A DNA stretch of 64,000 nucleotides from Ascaris suum. Its lineage: Eukaryota; Nematoda; Chromadorea; Rhabditida; Ascarididae. The position numbers were made by a program, and so were the translations under genes. The notes under the pieces were generated by a model. The model did not search any database and was not told where the DNA came from. It saw only the letters and a list, made by a program, of their open reading frames with translations. Of this stretch, positions 14,508 through 35,302 are shown in pieces. The first letter of the stretch is position 1. Each line of letters begins with the position of its first letter. Where the stretch lies: NCBI GenBank assembly GCA_013433145.1, contig CM024172.1:3284501-3348500 (forward strand), written 5' to 3'.

Positions 14508-14515
14508 TATATATA
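14508..14515 (-). promoter_or_regulatory. Putative TATA box of the collagen gene
   Basis: TATATATA lies 66 bases upstream of the collagen start codon, and the sequence on the coding side reads CTATATATAGG. The spacing suits transcription starting about 30 bases further on and a short 5' leader. Tissue- and stage-specific collagen genes often have such boxes. The motif is palindromic, so orientation comes only from position. Confidence 0.5.
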
Positions 14516-15928
14516 GAGGCACGGATGGACTTGTTTGTATGGAGCCATCTGGACAGCCGTCGAGGCATCAAAAATGCTACGACCGCATACGCCCATGTCG
14601 TGATCGCGGCATCCATTTCGCGATCGCTTCCCTCTTCCGTCTGCACACATTGTGCTCCATACAATTTCTTTACAGCCACCTATAATTCCATTGAAGATTG
14701 CGTTTATTATGCACGCTAAACGATCCCCAGTGGTGTGTACATTTTATAATCGTCCCTACAGGATGTGAAAATCTGCATCTGAGAGATCGGAAAATCGACT
14801 ACGTGAATCGGCGGCTAACCGTAAGGAATAAGACCCAAGGGATCTGCTATTTATATCGGCACAATATCGAATTTCACTTACAATGCTTTCCGCAATCGAA
14901 TTTCTCCACCTTGGTGCACCATCGCCTTTTCTGTTATGCTATTGCGTTCCGGACGTCAGCAGCATAATAATTTTTCCTCCCTGTTAAACTTGACTTCATT
15001 TCACTAGTAATACTATAGGAGCGCAGAAAGTCATCTGGTTTTAGGAAATGGCTTTATCGAAACAGCAAACAGATAGTAGCCACAAGATCTGATATACCAA
15101 AAACGCACAGATGAATGGAATCCACTTGCGTGCACGTGATATGGGGAGAGTTAAACCAACCTAGTCTAAGCTTGTCTACGATTGCACACAACCGTAATGG
15201 GTTAAATGGTGCCGTGCAGATCCAATAAATATAAGAAATAGTGTCGCATAGATCAACCAATGCGTAGAGAAGATAAAACAAAACATCACATGCGCACATT
15301 TTCAAATGTACGGAGTGCTGAAGTTGTGTAGTGCAGAGTACAGCTTATATTAGAAAGGAATGCGGATGAAGTAAAATGAAGTAAAATAAGGTAAAAGCAA
15401 AATAATAGGCATGCTATAAACATTGCATAACAGTTTGTTGCATAACGTCATAATCGCTAGTGATAATTAGCTAGGCAATTGCCTCTTTGAAGCTGAAACT
15501 ATTTAAAAAAAAACAAGTTATGGGAAATAACGAAAATTCAAGCGTAAAATATATATTTTGCTATTATTTACTCTCTTCCATAGTGACCATCGCTGAACGT
15601 TGTTGAAATGTAAAAATTCCACCGCACATCCTTTTCGTTGTTGTATCTCTGAAGCGCAGTGCATAAATAAAGCGTTTCATTGTAGGGCGGGCGTGCTCAC
15701 TGTTATGAAGGTGAACGCAGTTTCTCCGTCGAAAAAATTTCAAAATCGTTGCAAGGTTTTGTTGTTCACTCCAACCTTTTTTTTGTGCTATCGGGCAGCA
15801 CCGGAAGTCAAGGAAACTGCGAAATTTTTATCGCTATCCTCCATGAATAAAAACAAGCGATTTATAAAAGCGTAAATGCGGTCCGCTCGATTATGCTTTG
15901 AGTCTGTTTACTGAAATTGATGTTTTAG

Positions 15929-16192
15929 ATGCTATCGTTAGAAATAAAGAACAAGTGGACAGTGATGACCGAATTGGAATGTAAACTGGTTATGGTGAAA
16001 AAGCGGCCACATGAAAACAAACCATTATTTGGTAACGGGTTTACGAACGACGCATTTACGGCACACAATGCCTCCCTACGATTCGTTAACGTTGTTTTTG
16101 ACAATCACAGGAGCTGCCACTTGCGTCCTCATTCCTTATCAGGATATCGACATAACATATTCCACCGTCCATTTCCATACAACGCAAAATGA
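15929..16192 (+). CDS. Small ORF after a splice acceptor, unknown
   Basis: GTTTTAG ends at 15928, immediately before an ATG that opens 87 codons. This is the layout expected of a trans-spliced single-exon gene. The product is basic and polar, without an obvious signal peptide or motif. An overlapping frame (16011-16214) encodes a short hydrophobic segment instead (LTLFLTITGAATCVLIPY). The two readings compete, and neither matches a family I know. It may be chance. Confidence 0.2.
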   Translation: MLSLEIKNKWTVMTELECKLVMVKKRPHENKPLFGNGFTNDAFTAHNASLRFVNVVFDNHRSCHLRPHSLSGYRHNIFHRPFPYNAK

Positions 16193-17297
16193 TATAGTGC
16201 AAATTATACACTGACCATTCTGCTCATCGCATCAACATAGGAGGAATCTTACCTCATTCTGATTTAAAATGTTCATCAATGATTCTTAATATATTCATAA
16301 ATACTTACTTATCGTTCAATCGGTTAAAAAATTATTAAACGTAAATAATAATTTGTACAACGAAGTGATGGAAACATGAAAGTAGAGGAATTTTTGGTCG
16401 TTACTTCTTTACAATGAAAGCGTCAACGATAAAGCTGATGTGTTTCACAAACTGAATAACAAAACAAACAATGTAATTGAAATCAATATTTCGTAATGAC
16501 TCTAGATGAATTAATTTCATTGCTGCACTGTTAAAGAGGACAACATTTTATGAGCCATTTCTTATGTGGTTTCTTGTGTGCTTAACTAAAAGCTACTTTA
16601 CTTCGCAGAGGTAAATGTTAATTGGTGATAGTATACTACTTGCGGACTCCTCTGTTCCACATATCTAGCTGCATTAGAATGCTTTACATGAATATTTCAA
16701 AACTTACATGAAGAACTGATCCAGTAGTTTGTACATCGACCTTCATTCGATTTGCGCACATAAGTGACAACTTCGAACTTTATATGGCTGATCTAGCGTA
16801 GAAGTTCTCAGGTAATTAGCCATTACGAACTATGAATATGTTGGAAATAGTGATTAACATGAGAGAGGCTCGTGCTATATTATCGCCACTTTTCCCCTAA
16901 TCACACACTCTAAAGACCGCAGCGACAATTCGACATTTCTTCCGCGGGCCACTTACGATGTTCTTCGTTGAGATATTCCGCTAAAAATTGCTCGCTAATA
17001 ATCGGTGATAAAAACTTTCCATCAAAAGAGTCTTCGAATCGACACAAAGAAACGATGCGAACGATATCTGCATTACCGATGTGCCTGCACGCTGATCATC
17101 AAAGAGTATGTGCAGAGTTTTCGAAATCAGCCAAAATCCTCTCAAGTGCAGTTTATGATGGAATAAAAGCAAAAATTGAATTAAAAATAACGATATTCAC
17201 TTTGTTCAAAATTAGAGTTAGGCGGATATTCGCTTTTAATTCTTTTGCTTCGTATTCGATTCGATGAGCGAAAATAAGAAATTCGATCTTTTTTTAA

Positions 17298-17299
<2 letters not shown>

Positions 17300-17351
<52 letters not shown>
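17300..17351. repeat. (TA)n microsatellite, 52 bp
   Basis: The shortest of the eight long TA tracts in the window, lying in intergenic sequence. Confidence 0.97.
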
Positions 17352-17353
<2 letters not shown>

Positions 17354-19484
17354 TATTATTCCATTAGACGTCATTTAATGAAGTGATTAGGGAAAAGCCC
17401 AGCGGAAACGCTGACACAATAATCGCCTTTCTATTTCGACTATCCAAGTAACAGGTTTAATAAGTTAAAGAGACATTATATCGTCACTGATCTGATCGTT
17501 ACCCTTATTGATTAAAATACTTCACTTTTGACTTGATCGATGTATAATACAGATGAAGTTTTTGACCCGTGAAATTATCTATAATTCATTGTGTTGTAGA
17601 TGGATCAACGTGTAAGAAGTGTAGAATGTTATCCTATCGTACCTATAAAAACTCAACAAACTTATCTTCGATGATTCCGCATTTAAGCCTCTTAGCCGAG
17701 AAACAAACGCACACAACGCACAGAGATAACGGCTCCTTATGAAACACAAAATGTGAAATGAAACAATCACAATGGCGAGCCTTTCTTCAAAAAAAAGTGA
17801 ATTCTTTTCATGAAAGTAAGACAACGATTTCAAAGAAGGAAACAGGAGTAACAAACGTCCATTAATGTTCATATAATATCACAGATTCATATGCGTATAC
17901 CTATTAATTAATATACTTATATCATATTTATTTTTATGTTTGTATGCACATTTATTTATTCTTTACATCTTTGTTAATTTATTTTTCTATTTATTTATTT
18001 ATTTACTCATTTATTTATTCATTTTTCAATATATATTTCTACCTATATTTATATTTGTACTTCAAGTTAGAAATATACGTATATATGTGCATCTTAACCC
18101 AGTTTTCATATACCTGAGCTCTTCGTGTGATGCAATCGCAGATATTCATCTCATTGTACACATTTGCTAAACGCAAAGTATCTTGTTTAATATTAGTGGA
18201 TTTTATATGCATTTGTATCAATGACTTCATATGCTCAAAGAACACTGCCATAGATTCATCGGCGACGATTGCTCCGCGTCGATTTATTTTATAGTTAAAT
18301 GCATCAGCTTTGTGTCGTTATTCGATTATGAAATATGAGCATTTCTTGAAAGCATTGATTATCTTAATAAGTGAGCTTTTTTTTATTATTTTGATAAGTC
18401 ATTGGATGGGTTACATGAAATGCGAGAAAAGATGCATTATTGCATCGTTCATTTTCACGTTTCTTTTATACATAAACACCTTTCGCATTCGCTGATTTAG
18501 GTGTTAAACAAAAAAAAATCTCTGACTTTTCACCACTGACGAAACGACGGCGCTCAAATATGTTGCTTCTCTTGAATCAACCGGAAGTATTTTCTGTTTT
18601 TGGATTTTTTCAGTTCACGAGTTTCGTAAAAAATTAATTTCTGTTCAGTGGAACAGTATTTTTCGATTTTATTGTTCGTTCGGCCAGAAACAATTAACTA
18701 GCTGATGAACAGAATTCGTAGCTATAGAATATTCGTTGTGGTTCACCTGCAAAACTCCTTTCAATACGAATTTCCCACTTGAGTGCTCAACGTCACAGCG
18801 TCTAAGTGGTCTTCATGGATTGCATTTGTGCTGGAAGCATGCGTTGACTAAATATTGCCTTCAGTGTTGTGCTTCTCTTGGTTGCCCAGCAATCGTCGAT
18901 GAACGATTCTGTCTTGCTTCTAGCTGCTCCACCTTTGCAACAGTGCTATCGGCTTTCTACGCTAATGTATATTTATGATTTCTGTCTTTCTTCGTGATTT
19001 TTCTGTCTTTCTCTCTTTCATCATGATTTCTGTCTCTCGGATTCTTCGAAGTTTATAAAAATAATAAAATTCCACCAAAATTTGACAGTAAATTGTTGAA
19101 TTAACGATATAATAATTTAATGAACGTTGAAAGACATAGGGCGATGCACTCGTAAATATGTTCGATGATTTCTTTCACATGGGCAGTATATTTCTAGTAG
19201 ATATGCAATGCGGTATTACACTAATATTGTTTATCAACATCAGATATCACTCATTAAAAGAATTATTTCTTTTCCCATAAGCCATTCTTTTTCCCACCTC
19301 CTTCCAGCAGCCCCATTCCCCACAGTAATCTATTTCTTCCCCAGAGTCATTCATTCCTTCCGTAAAGTAGTTCTTTTCTTTTCCCCTTCTCTAGAATCAT
19401 CCATTCCTTTTCTAGACTAATCCTTTACTCGTCCTTTGGAAAACTGTTTCACCTCTATTGTTCTTCTACTTTTTCAGCTCGAAA

Positions 19485-28425
<8,941 letters not shown>

Positions 28426-28498
28426 GCCATATAGATCGCCTTTCTTATATTGCTTTTTCGTCGTTATATTTTATTGTTTGCAATATTGTTGACGGATA

Positions 28499-28504
28499 AA
28501 TAAA
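28499..28504 (+). terminator. Putative polyadenylation signal of the coiled-coil gene
   Basis: AATAAA lies 74 bases after the stop codon. An earlier AATAAA at 28417-28422 is part of the last two codons and directly precedes TGA. Confidence 0.5.
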
Positions 28505-28557
28505 TCGTTTAATTGTAACTCGTTTACTGTCTAAGTAAGTTCCGCTCTCAGCGAGAT

Positions 28558-28583
28558 CATTACGGTCATTAGTGACCGTAATG
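28558..28583. repeat. Perfect 11-bp inverted repeat with 4-base loop
   Basis: The arms CATTACGGTCA and TGACCGTAATG flank TTAG. A further copy of CATTAGTGACC follows at about 28585-28595. The hairpin lies between the end of the coiled-coil gene and the next exon-like segment at 28638. Confidence 0.7.
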
Positions 28584-28637
28584 ACCATTAGTGACCAGGA
28601 AATTGAAATGTTTTCTTTCTTCTTCTTTTTTTTCAAG

Positions 28638-29211
28638 CAATCAAGTTTAACAATAGTACATTCACCGATTTTCCTAGCGTTCGACTAGACATTTTAACGG
28701 TGAGGTATGACTGTGTTGAATTCACCGCTACAGCGCGCTACTGAACCATCCGTCTAATTTATATGATTGCCGTTTGTACTCCCAGTCGCTATTACTGATA
28801 AATATATTTGTAGCATGTTTTTAGTGGCTGTTACAACAACTTTTATAGTATTATCAGAGTCATAACTTATGGCATTTACGGTATGGTATAATTTGTGGTA
28901 TCATTGTACCGCTTTTATACTATTTTTTATAGTCGAGTTTCAAATGTTTTACTCAGATTCATCGGTATCGAAAAGATAAGGTAACCTTAAATGCAAAATT
29001 TAGACTTTTCTATAAACCTCAATATTTTCGGGATTTCTGTACTCTCTAACGCTCGCTGGTGGAACTCGGCAAGCGGTCACATGCACTTGGTACAGAATCA
29101 GTGGACGCGTTGTTTGACCCCTATTTGGCCGCTGTACACTCTACTTCCTTCAACCCATTCCCTCCAGCACCTCCTGAGGGAAGAGTTAATGCAACCGAAG
29201 AGTACTCTTGA
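28638..29211 (+). CDS. Candidate three-exon 3' gene fragment, unknown product
   Basis: Exon-like segments 28638-28699, 28933-28980 and 29074-29211 are each bounded by splice signals: TTTTTTTTCAAG/GTGAGG, TTTTTATAG/GTAACC, then a weak GGCAAG acceptor. They join in phase to about 81 residues ending at TGA. The C-terminal part is proline-rich (FNPFPPAPPEGR) after ESVDALFDPYLAAVH. No start codon is found; the first segment needs one more base from an upstream exon. Beyond the stop, the same frame stays mostly open to about 29554 with TGA, TAG and TGA interruptions, so the locus may be decayed or further spliced. The family is not recognised. Confidence 0.35.
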
Positions 29212-30106
29212 CAGTATTAGCATGAAAGTCAATACTCCACGAGCGCTTCGCAGATGACATATTCATTCGAGATAAACAATACAGCACCATTCATTTACGA
29301 TCTCGACACCTCCTGAACATCCTTTTTTAAATATCATCCAGTTGAACCAGTTGAAGCCTCCAAGCCTAAACCTAAGCCTACTCCTAAAAATTTCAGTCGA
29401 GCAAATTCATCAATATACGCATATAATCGGCTGAGGTTTACAGTAAACCTTTTTGAACGAACGTTCGACCTTTTGTGCAACGCGGCGACGCGCAAATTCA
29501 AATGTGAATACTTGGATACTTTGGGTAATATATGGATTAGGTTTTGTGTATTTTAGTAAGTTGTAAATTAGGCTGTTTTTATGAAAATATGTTATCTTAA
29601 CGCCACCCGGCTGTCATTCTTAAATGCTCAAAGTGCAGAAAGAAATCTTCGAATAAAACCACCGCTTGTGATTTCTATTAAGCTGCTGCTCTTTGTTTGA
29701 AAAAGAAGACGTGGCTCGGCTCGCTGTTCGCAATCGACGTGCCCATGTTCTTTGCAGTTGTGCCCACAACACAAGTACATTAGCCTCATCTTCCGGATTA
29801 CAAAGGTCATCTATCCTGTAAGCTATTGTTGTAGATTTCCGGTTTCTTTCGCATTTTTTTAAAGCAATAATATTAAGAGTAATCTAACGGAGAGTGTTGA
29901 GCGCAAGTCACTATGCTCCCGGTTTTATTCAAATTTGTGTCTAAAATGCTAACAATAATCGAAGGTTTTTATTCGATGATGCAAATACCTCAAAGATTGT
30001 TTCAGTGAATGCAGACTTGTGAGATAACTTTTTATGATTTAATGCGTTGCTGATACAATCAATGGCAATGCTTGTTGTGTGTTCAAATGTTGTGTCTTTT
30101 ACAGGA
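29212..30106. other. Gap before TFAM
   Basis: On the minus strand, a TTACAG acceptor near 29820 opens about 65 codons (NPEDEANVLVLWAQLQ) to about 29619, which could be a terminal exon. I could not find a matching upstream exon. On the plus strand, a KPKPKPTP stretch follows the candidate gene above. Confidence 0.3.
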
Positions 30107-32754
30107 ATGTTCACGTTGTGTGCACGATTCGCTCGGCTCAGCGATATTGCCGCTCCTTTCAAGAGCTTGAGGTTATTCTTCTTTTATTGCCGATGGAACA
30201 TATAAATACTTCAACTTATAATAGTAGTCCTCGATCTTGCAGTGGATGCATAGGTATGTTGATTCCTTCTGTGACCCCACTGGCAATAGGACAGAAAATG
30301 TAACATCTTGCGACTTGCGACATCTGTGGGCAAGTATTGAATAAGTTCTGAATTGGGGTGGGGGGCCGGAGGGGGAGGGGGAAGGAGAGTGGATTATGCA
30401 CGAGAAGTATGAATGAATGATGGATTGAGAGGGGAGAGAGGTTAGATTATTGAATATTGGGCCGCCGAAGACGTTATCACTTGGTGGATGAAAATCTAGT
30501 AGGGTATAACTGATAGAGATAACAATAAAAGTGCACCATTGTTGGTGTAATTATGAGGTTGTTTGCCGTTGTAGAACAAGAAAATAAGGGCATTTTCATC
30601 CTTACATCTTTATTTAATCATATTATTTGTTTGTAATTTATAATCGGCGATGCTTTCAGTTGTTATGCATCAACGTCAAAAACGAAAGATGTTGCTCTTC
30701 CATTGGGATATCGTAAAACACCGCCATTCGCATTCTTCTTGAAGGAGAACTTCATAAAGAAGGACGGCGTAAAAGCAACGCAGGCGATGACTGAACTCAA
30801 AAATCGTTGGAATGCATTAAGCGCTATCGAAAAGAAAGTTAGATGTCACAATTTACATACGATTCTAGTGCATTAATCACATGTTTGTGCAGATTTTGTG
30901 ATGCTATCGGAAATTGTTGCAATTCAGTGTCCAGTGGGTTTCTATCAGATCAGTGTTCTTATGATCAAATCACCTCTTAATAATATCATATTTATTAGGA
31001 AGAACAAGATGAATAATTAGCGTACTGAGTAAATCAGAGGAAAAAGAGGTCGGAGGAAGGGGGCAAATGACCACATTCACCGGTTTTGATTTGAAAGAAA
31101 GCTTCTGATGCCTCATTGATTGTTCTTTGAAAACACATCCTTCTCGGATAGGCTTCTCCCTTCGCAGTAATTGTTTAGCTTTGTTATTGAAATGTTACTT
31201 TAATTAACTAATAAGCATTTTTCTTTCATCGGATTGCCGGATGTTTCTTCAGTTGAACGTAGCGAAGTTTTTGCTCGAAGGATGCAACGTTGCAATTTTA
31301 GAAATATTTTGACGAGTCGGATGCCGAATTGAAAGAGAAGAAAGCAAAATTCGATGCGTTAGGTGTGGAGGAGAAGCAAAGACTTCGAGAAGAAAGCAAG
31401 AGGAGTAGGGAAGCGCGGAAACGACGCAGAATTCGTGCCGAAAAGGCGGCGGTGATTTTCTATTATCTTCCATTCTTTATAAGATTTTCGTGTAGATTTT
31501 TCAAAAGCGCCTTTTACTTTATTATCATCGATAAATTTTCGGCTATTTGAACTATTAAATTGGCTGCAAATAATGAATTTACAAGGGTAGATGCAATTTA
31601 CTTCCGCAGGTCAGTTACCTTACCCTTGTCTTCTCCTCTCGCCCCGTCAATTGCAGTCTTAGGTAGATCCTGCGGGAGTTTCTGTGAATCCTTTTGTAAG
31701 ATGCAAAGCAATGGAAGTCTTGAAGGTGAATGACATCGCCACGCAAGGATTTTGGTATTTCTTCCCGAAGCGAAGATGTTCGTTGATACATCTGTCGGCA
31801 TCTTTGAATTACTGGCTAATAGGTAGACAGTAAAGCATTTTCATATTATCCAAAGCTAACACCGAACTTTTTGCGAATTACATGTTGACAGAAGTCCGAC
31901 TTTTTCTCTTAAAGATGCCACAATCTTAGCTGAAACGGGGAATGTTTGGATCGATCTTTCCGATATATTCTGTACTGAATTAGCATCGAACAGGCTGAAA
32001 TGCTTTTAGCTGTCTTGTCCAGTAGGATGTCATGAAATAGGTCTCAATAAGGTCTCACCTTATGATCGTTAACAGTAATGCCTAAACAGTAAATGAATCT
32101 GCAAATTTAGAGAACAGAATCAGGCAACGTTGCGCCTGTATTGTTTATTTTTGACGGTATCTTACTGGTGAAGCATGAATCCCTTATATTAGAAAAAAAA
32201 CATGAAAGTCCTTCATGATTCTGAAAAAGGAAACAGTGTCAGTTCATCATCAAACTTAAATAAATAGTATGATGAAGTTTTCTTAGAAGTCTTCGTTGTG
32301 ACTTATTTTATCATCTCAGAAGCGAGAAAAGAGTGGCCGACCTGTGCGACCTGCATCTGCATATAACCTTTATATAAAGGAAAAGATGGATGTGACATCA
32401 AAAGTGCCAGAGAAAATACGAGAAAAATTCAAAGAATGCGCGACTGCATGGAAAACACTTGCCGAGAAGGAAAAGCAGGTCAGCTCAATATCCTCTCAAA
32501 TTTCGAACTTCCATATTTTCAAAGCTTTCTAGCTAAAAATGTCTTATATATACTGCGGTGAGGATGAAAAAATACACCTCGAAATTAGGAACTTTTCTGA
32601 GCGCCAATTGTTTTCTTCGAACGTCTTTGTATTTCAGAAATATATAGATCAGGCAGCTGTGTTGGCGAAAAAATTCGAGGAAGAGCTTCGCATTTGGAAG
32701 GAAAACAACGAGAAGGATTCCGCCAAGAAGAATTTGAAAGAAAGAACTCAATAA
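30107..32754 (+). CDS. TFAM: Mitochondrial transcription factor A (two HMG boxes)
   Basis: Five exons join in phase: 30107-30171, 30660-30837, 31302-31451, 32320-32478 and 32638-32754. They give 222 residues, against about 246 in human TFAM. The order is characteristic: an arginine-containing, acid-poor presequence at 1-21 (MFTLCARFARLSDIAAPFKS), HMG box 1 at about 40-100 (PPFAFFLKENF ... RWNALS), a very basic linker at about 110-131, then HMG box 2 at about 140-207 (RPASAYNLYIK ... WKTLAEKEKQ). The tail after box 2 is short and charged. TFAM packages mtDNA and activates its transcription; the C. elegans counterpart is HMG-5. The start is chosen because TCTTTTACAG ends two bases before the ATG, a likely trans-splice site. 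The stop codon lies inside an AATAAA signal. Confidence 0.88.
30355..30390 (+). repeat. G-rich tract, possible quadruplex
   Basis: Runs of four to six G separated by one to three bases lie inside intron 1 of TFAM. Confidence 0.6.
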
Positions 32755-32755
32755 A
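32750..32755 (+). terminator. Polyadenylation signal overlapping the TFAM stop codon
   Basis: The last codons read CAA TAA followed by A, so AATAAA contains the stop. A T-rich stretch follows at once. If used, the 3'UTR would be only about 10 to 20 bases. Confidence 0.5.
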
Positions 32756-32859
32756 TCGACTTTTTTTGAAGTTGTATTTTCCTTTTTTATATCTGCCGAC
32801 AAGTTGTTAACCCCCCGATTACCATTATTTCAACAGTTGTCTTTTATTTTACTCGACGT

Positions 32860-33000
32860 AATGAGTTCATCATGTGCGGTCACCTTAATCGCCAATTTTT
32901 GCATCGGTTATCATTCCTACGCAACATGTAGCTTATTGTGTTTGTTTATTGTGACGCTGTATTATGCAGTTAAGGCGGTCTACGCTAGACGATGGTAATC
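32860..33000 (+). CDS. Small hydrophobic ORF just downstream of TFAM, unknown
   Basis: A TTTCAACAG acceptor lies about 80 bases beyond the TFAM stop and is followed after about 24 bases by an ATG. The ORF opens 46 codons, ending in YARRW. Most of it is one hydrophobic segment with four cysteines (CSLLCLFIVTLYYAV). The distance and the acceptor resemble a downstream operon gene or a first exon, which is inference. It could continue into the open stretch at 33211-33399 if an internal donor is used. Confidence 0.25.
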
Positions 33001-33023
33001 TTACCGTGAGAATGAACGTTGAT

Positions 33024-33045
33024 GGGGGGGGGGGGGGGGGGGGGG
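33024..33045 (+). repeat. Poly-G run of 22
   Basis: Twenty-two consecutive G, preceded by GAT and followed by AAGG. Such runs are unusual in AT-rich DNA and are also prone to sequencing error. Confidence 0.9.
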
Positions 33046-33210
33046 AAGGTTAATGGATGGTAAAGTGCTCGTCTAAACTCGGGACCACGTGGTGAAATAG
33101 TTGAGCTCGAGGATCCTCGAATGAAAACGTCATTTCAGTTCGGCCCCTTTAAAACAGCGTAAGAGTTTTGATAGCTGATCTCTGCTTAACTTTTTTCGTG
33201 ATCTAATTGC

Positions 33211-33922
33211 ATGCTTATTGGTTTATCAATAAAGATTTCAGCTCTTTCTTTTGGTCAAGAGGGGAAGATTCAAAGCTTAAACGTCATTAAATTTATAAGG
33301 GTCTTTGGTGATGAATCAGCCGAATTAAAGGGACAGTTGAATATATTGAATCGAATGGAGAGAGAATCTTTCAAAGAATATCGTCCTTGTCGCTCTTAAA
33401 AATGCTCCTCTTGTTTGTTTTTCTTTCGGTTCGTTCGAATGGTTAGAATGTTTTTCAATTTTGCGATTTTATTTCCGCTATTTTCCTACGTTCTTACTCT
33501 CGCTGTTTTATCTTATTTGATTTCTTCTTCTTTTACGCGTTTCGTATTTCTCTTTTATGAAGCTGTTTCATGTGTGATCCCTTCCCCATTTCGATTTAAG
33601 ACTATTGCATATTGGAATGTTTCATGCGCGAGAGGGGGAGGGAGGGGGGGGGGGAAGAGAACGGGAGAGGGGAAGCAGGAGGGTGGCTGTATACGATGCC
33701 CCGATCATTGGCTATGGCTATGAGATTGCATCAACGAGAACACGCTTCATCTACTTCAAGTTGGATGGGGTTGTCTTGCACGTCGTGAAAGTGTATTATA
33801 AAAGAACGTTGAATTGCAATGAGGATTTCAATGATATTACGATCGTGCACTCAATAAATTCTTCAATGACTATGTCACCTTCGATGCTATTCTTACTGAT
33901 ATCTGTTTTATGTACATAATAT
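33211..33922 (+). CDS. Candidate exons downstream of TFAM, unknown
   Basis: There are two open stretches. One follows an AGATTTCAG ending near 33240 and runs to a stop at 33399, with charged sequence including FIRVFGDESAELKG. The second is open from 33605 to 33919 and, after a G-rich start, reads YDAPIIGYGYEIAS, then FIYFKLDGVVLHVVK, and ends in a serine/methionine stretch followed by a hydrophobic C-terminus. That ending could suit a GPI-anchor tail, but this is speculation. I could not link the two in phase with confidence. Confidence 0.25.
33633..33683 (+). repeat. G-rich tract, possible quadruplex
   Basis: Several G runs of four to ten are interrupted by A. The tract lies at the beginning of the open stretch at 33605-33919, so part of that ORF is low-complexity translation. 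Confidence 0.6.
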
Positions 33923-35302
33923 TTCTGTCTTCGAAGCGATAAACGAATTGAATTTTGAGTTTACATGTATGTATATTTTTTTTCGATATTTGCATATTAA
34001 TAATTGTTGAATTGGTTAAATTCCAAGTCAAATATCTTGCTCTTATTTTACATACCTGGAAAAGGTCTACAAATCGACTTCATAAACACGTGAAATTGGT
34101 TGTCCGGCGGACCCAGAGGTGCGCATGTTGTGAAATGAAAATCGAGGAATCTATAGGAAAAATAGCTCGCCTCAAGCATTCGTAGTCAATTTAAATATGA
34201 ATGAGATGAGTCCCTCCAGTCCTTCCCCCGCTCCCCTCCATCCATTTCGTTCTTTTCTGTCTACCTTTCAATTTTGAGCCTGAGGTTGTAAGTTCCGTTC
34301 CATCGTGAATTAGCGGATGGAAGAGGAAGTAGTCGACGTGTGAACTTGATTACATTTTTAAACGCCTTATTGTGTTCTCATCATTTCAATAATTGCCGTA
34401 TTTAGACGCAATCGGTGAGAAGGAATCTCTTTTCTACGTTTGTTTTTGTTGAATGTCATGTATAGGGAGCGTTGATTTATGGAGGTATACGCATACTCAT
34501 TTATGAAGGTTACCTTTGTGTTCACAAGAGCTAGCGGTGGAATTGGGCAATTGTGACATAATTTCGTTTCCAGGGGGATTGTAGCTTGAACCGCGTTTTG
34601 GTTAGATGTAGATGAAAGAGCCCCGTTTTTTGCGTGAGATGTAGGTGACAGCCTCATATTTCTGAGTGATGAAAATCCTCACCGTATCGCCAGTATAATG
34701 TTAGTCACGAGATCGTAAATTACGTAATTTTGAGCAGTGATATGTGAGGATTTCCAATTTGGGTTACGTTTGCGTTGCAAGCGAGTATGTTAACGGTTTC
34801 GAAGAGAGGTTGAACTTGGCCGCGCTTAGACGACCGTCTTCTGAAATTCATTGTCCGGAACTTGGTTTAATCAGCGCCATGTTAACACGGATAGGTTTAA
34901 CCTGGCAGCGGTTTGTTCCGGTTCGATGACGGAATCATACAGTGATTACCAATGATTAGGATTACTAGCGGTAGCAGGTTTTTATTCTCATAAAAGGTGT
35001 TGTGTCTGCAATTGCGACCTCATGCAACCTAAGTTTTTGCAAGATTTTGTCGCTGAATATTTGTCGTAACTACTCCAACGACGTTTTGAAGCGACTGTAG
35101 GTGCTTTGCAGTTTTTTTTATCCTCAGCGTTGTAATGAAAGATGCGACAGGAGGGAGAACGGGTTGATGAACTAACGTTTAGGTGATGTGCTTTCAAGAT
35201 TTGAAGAATAGGCTTAATAAAGGATATTCACGAACGTTGAACTATAAATGTGGTACTAAATGTTGAGGTAACTGTATATGAATATTGCTTTATTATAGAG
35301 TA
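33923..35302. other. Intergenic region upstream of FKBP2
   Basis: I see no convincing exon. ORFs of 60 to 96 codons occur on both strands, but none has supporting splice signals or familiar motifs. A TTTATTATAG acceptor just before 35303 marks the probable trans-splice site of the next gene. Confidence 0.4.

Larger units (their letters stand above)
14516..19484. other. Region between collagen promoter and coiled-coil gene, no named gene
   Basis: Nearly 5 kb without a protein I can identify. It contains the short ORF at 15929-16192, a 52-base TA tract and a TTTA/ATTT-rich patch at about 17930-18050. An open stretch at 18736-18978 encodes ten cysteines in 80 residues, but I find no clear signal peptide or family motif there. 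The first few hundred bases are presumably collagen promoter sequence. Confidence 0.45.
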
